Made by a program: the position numbers and the translations under genes. A stretch of DNA of 12,474 nucleotides from Lachnospiraceae bacterium (GTDB lineage Bacteria; Bacillota; Clostridia; Lachnospirales; Lachnospiraceae), in assembly GCA_017446125.1 (NCBI GenBank), contig JAFSRL010000187.1, positions 1 through 12,474 of the forward strand, read 5' to 3'. Positions 6,415-11,923 of this stretch are shown here, in pieces. Under the pieces are notes generated by a model. It had not been told where the DNA came from and did not search any database. It was given only the letters and a program-made list of their open reading frames with translations. Numbering within the stretch: the first letter of the stretch is position 1; each line of letters starts with the position of its first letter.

Positions 6415-7407
6415 ATGAAAAAAGAAACGAAACCGAACAGAGCCTATGTGTACCGCATGCTGGAAGAGATGAACCTCACGGATGACTTCCTCCTGGAGAA
6501 GGTGGTCTCCAGTCCGGAGCACGGTGAAACCTTCTGCCGCCTGCTCTTGGGAATTCTCTTTAACAAGGAAATCCGTAAGCTGCGGGTCACAACACAGAAG
6601 GTGTATTCCGGAATCAACCGCGATAAGCGCGGTGCAAGAATGGATGTCATTGTGGAAGAGTCCGCTGACGGCGAGATTTTCGAAACCAGTGTAGACACCT
6701 TCTATGACATTGAGCCGGAGAAAAAGGTAAGCGCGCGACAATCCCTGCCAAAACGGGTGCGGTTCTACCGTGCCAAGCAGGACAGCCGGTTTTTGAAGAC
6801 AGGAGATGATCCCGGGCGTCTGCCGAAGGCCTATACAATCATGTTTATGCCGTTTGACCCATTCGGCCTGGGCAGGATGGTTTACAGCATCCGGAATGTC
6901 TGCACCGATGCGCCGGAGATTGACTACGACGATGGCGCGGAAACCATCTTCCTAAACTGCGGCGCCGCAAGAACAGATGTCAGGACCAAGGGTGCAGCGA
7001 TTGATGATTCCAGTGAAACGGTAGAGGCGCTCCTGCACTTTTTAAGCAATACCAAAAAGGAGCTTGCAGTTACAGAAGACTTAAACCGCATCAACGAGAT
7101 TGTGGACTATGTCCGACACGACGAGGAGGTATCGACTATGTATTTCAGATACGAAGAACATATCGCGGATGCCAGAAATGAAGGGCTTGCCATGGGAATC
7201 GAGCAAGGAATTGAGCAAGGTCTCTCCCTTGGCGATTTGCGTCGCGTAACATCGTTGGTTCGCAAGAAAGTCCTCAAGGGCTATGAACTCTCCCGCATCG
7301 CGGAAGAGCTTGAAGAAGATCCTGTCGTGATTGAACCTGTCTACGATGCCGTTCTTGCGGAAGCCCCGGACTACGACGAGGAGCGGATTCTGGCAAGACT
7401 GCAGTAG
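6415..7407 (+). CDS. Rpn-like PD-(D/E)XK nuclease / putative transposase family protein
   Basis: A 330-residue protein of the PDDEXK_2 (Rpn, TIGR01784-like) group. ATG at 6415 is used because AAAGGAG (6403-6409) lies 5 bp upstream; the GTG six bases earlier overlaps that site. N-terminal part: FLLEKVVSSPEHGETFCRLLLGILF, then R-M-D77 in GARMDV and FYDIE100-P-E102, followed by LPKRVRFYRAKQD and YTIMFMPFDPFGLGR, all in the family order. Known: members nick or cut DNA with an Asp and a Glu-x-Gln/Lys site and can stimulate recombination (E. coli RpnA). Here the usual E-x-Q appears as E-P-E, so activity is uncertain. The C-terminus is helical with GIEQGIEQGL, common in these proteins. Monocistronic, with its own promoter and terminator. 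These genes occur in many scattered copies in clostridial genomes and behave as selfish or accessory genes. Confidence 0.88.
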   Translation: MKKETKPNRAYVYRMLEEMNLTDDFLLEKVVSSPEHGETFCRLLLGILFNKEIRKLRVTTQKVYSGINRDKRGARMDVIVEESADGEIFETSVDTFYDIEPEKKVSARQSLPKRVRFYRAKQDSRFLKTGDDPGRLPKAYTIMFMPFDPFGLGRMVYSIRNVCTDAPEIDYDDGAETIFLNCGAARTDVRTKGAAIDDSSETVEALLHFLSNTKKELAVTEDLNRINEIVDYVRHDEEVSTMYFRYEEHIADARNEGLAMGIEQGIEQGLSLGDLRRVTSLVRKKVLKGYELSRIAEELEEDPVVIEPVYDAVLAEAPDYDEERILARLQ

Positions 7408-7430
7408 GTCGGAGTATTATCCGGAAATAA

Positions 7431-7459
7431 GAAGACCCGCGGCCAACCGCGGGTCTTTT
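7431..7459 (+). terminator. Terminator between convergent genes
   Basis: AAGACCCGCGG (7432-7442) pairs perfectly with CCGCGGGTCTT (7447-7457) around CCAA, followed by TT to give TTTT at 7456-7459. It sits 24 bp after the nuclease-family stop. It faces the convergent lipoprotein gene, and its stem may also serve that transcript, though the minus-strand T-run is poorer. Confidence 0.85.
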
Positions 7460-7479
7460 GTGTCAATAAAACTGGTTGC

Positions 7480-8229
7480 TTACTGGGGTGCCATAAAGGA
7501 AATGGGGGTTGCGCCCGTCATGGCATCTTCCGCCAGCAGGTAGATCGGTGCGATCTCCACGGAGAGCGTATCGAACTGTGCGGTTCTTCCGCTCTCGGTC
7601 GTGTACTCGATGGTGTAATCGATGTTGACCGGATTCTCGCCGTAGTCGATGCTGACCGTGTCGCCGTCCGCCATACCGTCGCCGGCATGATTCGTGCCCT
7701 TGTCCGCGCTGCCAACCTCATAGATGTAAAGGTCCGTCACGTTCTCGCCCGTGCTGTTGGTTACTTCATACTGCGCAGGCTCTACCGGTGTCTCAAACGC
7801 AATCATGGTTGCGCCTGTCATCGCGTCCTCTGCAAGCAGGGTGATGGGAGCCTCTTCCGCGTGCAGCGTCTCGAAGGTTCCTACACGACCACTCTCCGTC
7901 ACGAACTCCAGAACGAAGTCCACACCGGTGGGAAGCTCGCCCATATCCAGTGTTGCGTGGTTCCCGTGAATCTGGTCCGCATAGTTGGTACCCTTGTCCT
8001 CGCTCCCTGCTTCATACATGTAGAGCTCGGTGACCTTCTCGCCGGTTCTGTTGTAGATTTCGTAGATGGAAACCGCCGTACCGGCCTCTTCCTCCGCAGC
8101 GCCTTCTTCTGCCGCCGCTTCTTCCGTCGCTTCTTCCGTCGCCGCCGGCTGCTGTGTGGATGCACCGCCGCATGCAGCCAAAGAGAATACCATCGCCATG
8201 GAAGCGATTCCGACAATAAACTTCTTCAT
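7480..8229 (-). CDS. Secreted lipoprotein with two tandem ~90-residue domains
   Basis: A 249-residue lipoprotein; function not recognised. ATG at 8229 is preferred over the in-frame TTG at 8235 because AAGGAGG (complement of 8239-8245) lies 9 bp upstream. Residues 1-19 are a signal peptide; lipobox SLAAC puts the lipidated Cys at 20. Residues 28-50 are an acidic Ala/Glu spacer. Residues 56-145 and 154-245 are two copies of one domain: each runs Y-E-(I/V)-x-N-x-TGE-x-VT-(E/D)-LY-(M/I)-YE, then G-S-x-DKGTN, TESGR, and ends LLAEDAMTGAT-x-I-(S/A)-F. The rich beta-strand pattern suggests two immunoglobulin- or jelly-roll-like modules on the cell surface. Convergent with the nuclease-family gene; 85 bp downstream of the flavin reductase on the same strand, so possibly a separate unit. 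It may be an adhesion, matrix or ligand-binding protein, but nothing in the sequence decides. Confidence 0.85.
   Translation of the reverse strand: MKKFIVGIASMAMVFSLAACGGASTQQPAATEEATEEAAAEEGAAEEEAGTAVSIYEIYNRTGEKVTELYMYEAGSEDKGTNYADQIHGNHATLDMGELPTGVDFVLEFVTESGRVGTFETLHAEEAPITLLAEDAMTGATMIAFETPVEPAQYEVTNSTGENVTDLYIYEVGSADKGTNHAGDGMADGDTVSIDYGENPVNIDYTIEYTTESGRTAQFDTLSVEIAPIYLLAEDAMTGATPISFMAPQ
7495..7770 (-). repeat. Second copy of the duplicated lipoprotein domain (residues 154-245)
   Basis: Encodes the C-terminal copy, beginning YEVTNSTGENVTDLYIYE and ending LLAEDAMTGATPISF. It aligns with the first copy over its full length with only a 2-residue length difference. The last 11 residues before the final strand are identical in both copies although the codons differ. 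Confidence 0.85.
7795..8064 (-). repeat. First copy of the duplicated lipoprotein domain (residues 56-145)
   Basis: Encodes the N-terminal copy, beginning YEIYNRTGEKVTELYMYE and ending LLAEDAMTGATMIAF. A charged 8-residue linker (ETPVEPAQ) joins it to the second copy. Synonymous divergence shows an old internal duplication. Confidence 0.85.
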
Positions 8230-8314
8230 AATCAATTACCTCCTTAAAACAATAAAACTTGACTACCGCACTCCATATTATCACAAGTGTAAAAAAAACG
8301 GAAGTCCTTTGTTC

Positions 8315-8848
8315 TCACTTGATAATATACGCGCTGACAATCTCCCCGATGTACATGGTGTGCGCGTCCTTATTCGCCCTGTAATAAGAGCTGTCCACAT
8401 CCTGCGGATACATGACCTTACGGATGTCCTCCGGAATATCGCCAAGAATCTGTTCCTGCGCATAGAGCTTTTTGCATTCAAGCGTCAGCGGATAATTCTT
8501 CAATGCCGGCGTGTCAATCACATCCGGCTCCTCCAAAACAAGATTTGCCTCCTGTACCTTGTCGACGGTTCTTCCGGAAAGTGTCCCGCAGACTTTCATA
8601 ATCACGGGGTCCGGCTTGTCTAACGGGACGCTGACGGAAAACGAATCCGTCTTGTCCAACTGCTCCTTTGTGAAGCGGTGCTCCCTGACATAAACATGGA
8701 AGGTGGGCTTTCCCCAGACGATTCCCAGATGCCCCCAGCCGATGATCATGGAGTTAAACTTCTCCGCCTGCGTGTTGAGCAGAATTCCCTTCGGGAACCC
8801 CTTCATGATTTCACTTGCGTAATCAAATACTTCGATTTTTTCCTTCAT
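8315..8848 (-). CDS. Flavin reductase-like (FMN-binding split barrel) protein
   Basis: A 177-residue cytoplasmic protein. Start ATG 8848 has AAAGGAG 6-7 bp upstream on the minus strand. The fold family is suggested by FPKGILLNT (17-26), F-N-S-M-I-I-G-W-G-H-L-G-I-V-W (31-45; the strand and turn that contact the FMN phosphate/isoalloxazine region in this family), FHVYVREHRFTKEQLDKTDSFSVS (50-73), and C87-G-T-L-S91-G92-R93-x-x-D96-K97, a strongly conserved run. The second half, LVLEEPDVIDTPALKNYPLTLECK, fits the dimer-forming barrel. Known: such proteins bind FMN and use it for NAD(P)H-dependent flavin or quinone-like reduction; many clostridial members have no proven substrate. It is divergent from the 139-aa gene at 8951 and shares a 102-bp promoter region with it. 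Confidence 0.85.
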   Translation of the reverse strand: MKEKIEVFDYASEIMKGFPKGILLNTQAEKFNSMIIGWGHLGIVWGKPTFHVYVREHRFTKEQLDKTDSFSVSVPLDKPDPVIMKVCGTLSGRTVDKVQEANLVLEEPDVIDTPALKNYPLTLECKKLYAQEQILGDIPEDIRKVMYPQDVDSSYYRANKDAHTMYIGEIVSAYIIK

Positions 8849-8893
8849 GCCGTTCTCCTTTTCGTGTTCATGTTTGCCTTCTAATCACCAGTT

Positions 8894-8899
8894 TATAGT
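8894..8899 (+). promoter_or_regulatory. Possible -10 for the 139-aa gene
   Basis: TATAGT at 8894-8899 is a five-of-six -10 match about 50 bp ahead of the ATG at 8951. No convincing -35 is seen at 16-18 bp. A second candidate, TATTAT at 8929-8934 preceded by TGT, would place the transcript start inside the ribosome binding site and is less likely. On the other strand TACTAT (complement of 8896-8901) with TTGCGC 17 bp upstream might serve the flavin reductase gene. Confidence 0.25.
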
Positions 8900-8950
8900 A
8901 CCAACGAACACTTTCATGCGCAATATGTTATTATCAAAGAGGAGGTGCCT

Positions 8951-9370
8951 ATGGATACTTACAATCATCAGGAAGAACTGTCGGAAGCGATTGCCGCCGG
9001 AGAGCGCGCCATTCAAAGCTTGCAGGAGGCGCAGGCGAAGCTGGACTCCGCACGCAACTGGGGACTGCTCGACCTCATCGGCGGCGGCATCTTCTCCGGA
9101 TTTATGAAGCACGCAAAAATCAATGACGCATCGGTTTATATTGAACAGGCAAAGCGCGACCTAAGCACGTTCTCCGATGAGCTCGATGACGTCAGGGACA
9201 TCGAGCAACTGAACGTCGATGTCGACGGTTTCTTAACCTTTGCGGATTTCTTCTTCGACGGTCTGATTGCGGACTTCTTTGTGCAGTCAAGAATCAATGA
9301 AGGTCAGGAACAGATTTCGCAGGCAATCATTAAGGTGCAAAATATTTTAGCAAGGCTGAAGAATGCCTGA
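8951..9370 (+). CDS. Conserved helical protein of unknown function
   Basis: A 139-residue protein that I do not recognise as a named family. AGGAGG at 8940-8945 lies 5 bp before ATG 8951, which decides this start over the in-frame GTG at 8945. Residues 1-37 form an amphipathic, coiled-coil-like helix (EELSEAIAAGERAIQSLQEAQAKLDSA shape), then a NWGLLDLIGGGIFSGFMKHAKINDAS segment with a glycine-rich turn, a second helix IEQAKRDLSTFSDELDDV, an aromatic patch FLTFADFFFDGLIADFFVQSRI, and a final helix QEQISQAIIKVQNILARL. No signal peptide; the glycine-rich and Phe-rich stretches are short and amphipathic, so a soluble helical bundle or peripheral membrane protein is possible. Clostridial proteins with this helix, NWG, GGG, DFFFDG layout are familiar to me only as hypothetical proteins. 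Stands alone on its strand. Confidence 0.75.
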   Translation: MDTYNHQEELSEAIAAGERAIQSLQEAQAKLDSARNWGLLDLIGGGIFSGFMKHAKINDASVYIEQAKRDLSTFSDELDDVRDIEQLNVDVDGFLTFADFFFDGLIADFFVQSRINEGQEQISQAIIKVQNILARLKNA

Positions 9371-9489
9371 CGCCCTCAAAACGTTCCGTCCTGTTTGAAT
9401 TCTTCGCGTCCTTTACAACACTTTTTTCTTCCGGTCCTTTACGCCGGATTCGGATAGGTTTCCGATGTGTTATACGATTTCGAAATTGA

Positions 9490-9729
9490 TTAGATTTTTT
9501 CGCTTAATTCATACACATCATCGGGGCACAAATCTTGTCCATCAGGCCACACCAACGTAAAGCCATCGGCTTTGACTGCATTAAAATAATTGACATCAGA
9601 CAGTCGACCATACCAGTCTCCCTTTATAAAGGGAGTCACATCCAGTCGTTTGATTTCGCCATTGTCAAATTCGATTCTTAGCTTATAGTTCGTTTCCGGG
9701 ATTACGTTTGTTGCTGTCGGACGCAACAT
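9490..9729 (-). CDS. DUF2442 family protein, second gene of a DUF4160-DUF2442 pair
   Basis: A 79-residue small protein. ATG 9729 has AAGGAGG just upstream, overlapping the end of the previous gene region; the gap to the DUF4160 stop is only 11 bp, so the two are cotranscribed and probably translated together. The sequence follows the DUF2442 pattern: an N-terminal VIPETNYKLRIEFDNGEIKRLDVTPF strand pair, then GRLSDVNYFNAVKADGF and a C-terminal WPDGQDLCPDDVYELS, the most conserved stretch of the family. Known: DUF2442 domains are small alpha/beta domains often encoded beside DUF4160 and sometimes fused to a helix-turn-helix domain. Inference: the pair resembles a toxin-antitoxin or regulatory couple, but biochemical roles are not established to my knowledge. 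Base composition is more AT-rich than the genes to the left. Confidence 0.85.
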   Translation of the reverse strand: MLRPTATNVIPETNYKLRIEFDNGEIKRLDVTPFIKGDWYGRLSDVNYFNAVKADGFTLVWPDGQDLCPDDVYELSEKI

Positions 9730-9740
9730 GACTAACCTCC

Positions 9741-10007
9741 TTAACTTAAAGGCGCAATCTTGAAGTAACCTTCGCCTTCTGCCAACAGCTTCCAGTTGGC
9801 GTTTAATTCATCTTCGTGTATCTGAATCCACGCATCAAGCAACTTTTTTTGTTTGGCCGGGAATTCTCCTTCAAGAACCTCACCATCTGTTGCGACGACC
9901 AATTCATAATCGCCGTAGATTGCATGGATGTGCGGCTTATGGTGCTTGCCACCTTTTTCGCTTTGCATTCTGACAATTATTCCGTAAAACATTGATAATG
10001 CAGGCAT
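9741..10007 (-). CDS. DUF4160 family protein, first gene of a DUF4160-DUF2442 pair
   Basis: An 88-residue small protein. Start ATG 10007 follows GAAGGGAG at about 9 bp and gives the usual N-terminus MPALSMFYGIIVRM. The conserved HHKPHIHAIYGDYELVV segment (residues about 22-38), with its P-H-I-H motif, and the LLDAWIQIHEDELNANWKLL helix are diagnostic of DUF4160. Known: the family is widespread in bacteria as small two-gene modules with DUF2442; molecular function is not known. The histidine motif suggests metal or nucleotide contact, an inference only. It is the promoter-proximal gene, with a clear sigma-A-like promoter 25-53 bp upstream of its start. Confidence 0.85.
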   Translation of the reverse strand: MPALSMFYGIIVRMQSEKGGKHHKPHIHAIYGDYELVVATDGEVLEGEFPAKQKKLLDAWIQIHEDELNANWKLLAEGEGYFKIAPLS

Positions 10008-10031
10008 GCTATAATTCTCCCTTCATCAATA

Positions 10032-10060
10032 ATTCTATCAAAAACTGAATGTTATCGCAA
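10032..10060 (-). promoter_or_regulatory. Promoter of the DUF4160-DUF2442 pair
   Basis: On the minus strand TTGCGA (complement of 10055-10060) and TAGAAT (complement of 10032-10037) are 17 bp apart, and TGA precedes the -10 hexamer, giving an extended -10. Spacing to the DUF4160 start is normal. Confidence 0.7.
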
Positions 10061-10115
10061 AAATGAGATTCACCCTGTTCCCGAAGACACAGGGCATAAT
10101 CCGCGCTTTTCTTAT

Positions 10116-10352
10116 CTACTCCCACAACTTCTCATTATACTTCTCCGCGATCAGTTCGCACAGCTTCCCCAGATACTTCAAACCCATCTGGTACCTGACA
10201 TCGGGGGATGGTGCGATTATTACATCGTTTGCTGCAGGGCCTTGCTTCTCGAAGGTTCTGATACTGTCGATTAGCTCGTCCCTGATGGGGAGGAGTTTCT
10301 CGTAAGACTTATCTTTGTGCTGATCTACATAATAGTCCGGTGAAATCATCAT
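10116..10352 (-). CDS. Small hypothetical protein upstream of the DUF4160-DUF2442 pair
   Basis: A 78-residue protein of unrecognised family. The ATG at 10352 is preceded at 7 bp by a strong AAAGGAGG; a nearer ATG is in a frame that stops at once. Sequence features: MMISPDYYVDQHKDKSYEKLLPIRDELIDSIRTFEK forms a charged helical region, then a short strand VIIAPSP at about 44-50, and a C-terminal helix MGLKYLGKLCELIAEKYNEKLWE. No signal peptide, membrane helix or zinc motif. It has its own promoter, separate from the DUF pair 109 bp downstream, which starts inside the gap. The shape suits a small soluble helical protein or part of a small accessory module; function unknown. Confidence 0.75.
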   Translation of the reverse strand: MMISPDYYVDQHKDKSYEKLLPIRDELIDSIRTFEKQGPAANDVIIAPSPDVRYQMGLKYLGKLCELIAEKYNEKLWE

Positions 10353-10414
10353 GACATGACCTCCTTTTCTCTTCTCTTACCTTATCTGACGCTTTACCTG
10401 ACTCTCATACTTTT

Positions 10415-10443
10415 ATTATAAAGCCATTTTGTGGGCAATAAAA
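10415..10443 (-). promoter_or_regulatory. Promoter of the 78-aa gene
   Basis: A perfect TATAAT on the minus strand (complement of 10415-10420) has TTTTAT (complement of 10438-10443) 17 bp upstream as a weak -35. It precedes the ATG at 10352 by about 60 bp. Confidence 0.55.
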
Positions 10444-10452
10444 CGGACATGT

Positions 10453-10491
10453 AAAAAGGGAAGAGGATGGTCTAAACCACCCCCTTCCCTT
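10453..10491 (-). terminator. Intrinsic terminator of the kce-atoE operon
   Basis: On the minus-strand RNA, positions 10491-10476 pair with 10471-10456 over 16 bp around a 4-base loop, with two G-U pairs, and are followed by UUU. Read as plus-strand RNA the two wobble positions become A-C mismatches, so the element is clearly oriented for leftward transcription. It lies 56 bp after the transporter stop. Confidence 0.85.
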
Positions 10492-10546
10492 CTATGGAGA
10501 TACCCACATTCAATAATGTAAATCGTTTTTCACCAATAATCAGCAT

Positions 10547-11908
10547 TTACAGAAATACATAGGACCACAGTAGCAATGATGCCAGAATGATGATTCCAGT
10601 CCAAATCAACACAACCACGCAATAACCCATAATATCTCTGACGCCGAGTCCGGCAATACCCAGAGCCGGAAGTGCCCAGAACGGTTGAATCATGTTTGTC
10701 CAAGTATCACCCCAGGTCATGGCAATTGTTGTAATCGCATAATCAGTACCAAGCGCTTTTGCAGCAGGGAACATAACCGGCGCCTGAACGGCCCACTGCC
10801 CGCCTGCGGACGGTACAAACATATTCACGAGAGCCGCGCTTAAAAACGTAAAAATCGGCATGGTCTTTGTGTTGGCAATTGAGACAAATCCTTGGGAAAT
10901 GACAGCTGCGAGGGACACGCCGTTGGCATTGAGCCCTGTCATCATACCCATGATGCCGGCATAGAACGGGAACTGAATCAGAATTCCGGAACCGGATTTA
11001 ATGGAATTACCCACTGCCTTAATGAATGCCATTGGGGTTCCGTGTAAAAGGATACCGACCATGAACAGCATGAAGTTCATCATGTCGATTGCCATTGACT
11101 TCTTTGCAATTACAAAATACCAGAAGATGTATACCACGCCACAGACAAAGGTAAGGATTGCCACCAGTCGGCTATTCTCAAATCTCTGTGCCGGAGACAT
11201 CCCGGTCTTATCCAGTGCAGCGGGTTCTGTCTGTTCGGGGAACAGTGCCGGATCCAGCGGTCTGGTCTCAGCTTCCGACGGATGCATTCTCGCGTTGATA
11301 AACGGTAAGGTTACGAACATAAGCCCCAGTGCCATCAACGTACAAGGGTGATACGCTGTAGTTGCAATCGGGAGAACCTCCGTGACGACATTTCCGGTCT
11401 GCATCAACAGTTCTTCCGGATTGGAGGCTGCTTTCATGACCATGGAGCTTGTCAAGACACTTAGCATAAACGTAGAATAACCGGCAGCAATCAAAAGCGG
11501 GAAGTCTGCTTTTTTTACTTCTTTCGCAACTTCTCTTGCGATAACGGCTGCGAAAACCAGTCCGAATCCCCACTGAATCATAACTGCAATCCCGGAAGCA
11601 AATGTCACGAGGATGACAGCCTGCGCAGGCGTCTTCGGAATTTTTGCAAGGCGCTTGATTAGGCGCAACACCACCGGAGCATTTGCAACAACACCGCCGA
11701 GTACCACGACCAACACCATCTGCATACTAAATGCAAGCAGATTCCAGAATCCGTTCCCCCAGTGGATAATCATACCCAAAGGCGTCTGCCCCGTCACAAC
11801 AATCCCTAGGATAAATACGATTGCGCTCAGTAAGATTGAAAATAAGAACGCATCAGGTAAAAACTTTTGAACAAGTTTTGTACAACCTCTTGTTAATCCT
11901 TTAATCAT
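10547..11908 (-). CDS. atoE: Short-chain fatty acid transporter, AtoE family
   Basis: A 453-residue polytopic inner-membrane carrier of the SCFA_trans (AtoE) family; E. coli AtoE is of similar length. Start ATG 11908 has GGGAGGTG upstream and follows the previous stop by 15 bp, so the two genes share an operon. Visible features: N-terminal FLPDAFLFSILLSAIVFILGIVV helix, PLGMIIHWGNGFWNLLAF, FASGIAVMIQWGFGLVFAAVIAREVAKEVK, TAYHPCTLMALGLMF, and the very conserved V365-P-S-A-G-G-Q-W372 block, followed by WGDTWTNMIQPFWALPALG near the C-terminus. Known: the family moves short-chain carboxylates such as acetoacetate or butyrate across the membrane. Next to a lysine-fermentation enzyme, it probably imports or exports such an acid from that pathway, an inference from context. 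Confidence 0.92.
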   Translation of the reverse strand: MIKGLTRGCTKLVQKFLPDAFLFSILLSAIVFILGIVVTGQTPLGMIIHWGNGFWNLLAFSMQMVLVVVLGGVVANAPVVLRLIKRLAKIPKTPAQAVILVTFASGIAVMIQWGFGLVFAAVIAREVAKEVKKADFPLLIAAGYSTFMLSVLTSSMVMKAASNPEELLMQTGNVVTEVLPIATTAYHPCTLMALGLMFVTLPFINARMHPSEAETRPLDPALFPEQTEPAALDKTGMSPAQRFENSRLVAILTFVCGVVYIFWYFVIAKKSMAIDMMNFMLFMVGILLHGTPMAFIKAVGNSIKSGSGILIQFPFYAGIMGMMTGLNANGVSLAAVISQGFVSIANTKTMPIFTFLSAALVNMFVPSAGGQWAVQAPVMFPAAKALGTDYAITTIAMTWGDTWTNMIQPFWALPALGIAGLGVRDIMGYCVVVLIWTGIIILASLLLWSYVFL

Positions 11909-11923
11909 AAGAACCCACCTCCC

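Noticed and set aside
6235..6741. 168-codon minus-strand open frame over the promoter and start of the Rpn-like gene
   Set aside because: It runs antisense to a recognised gene, has no family likeness and crosses a good promoter.
7687..8247. 186-codon plus-strand frame over the lipoprotein gene
   Set aside because: It mirrors the duplicated lipoprotein coding sequence and has an arginine/cysteine-rich, implausible composition.
9371..9489. GTCCTTTAC direct repeat (9408-9416, 9434-9442) and short stems in the convergent gap
   Set aside because: Repeat of 9 bp and stems of 5 bp are too short to call, and no T-run is placed correctly for a terminator.
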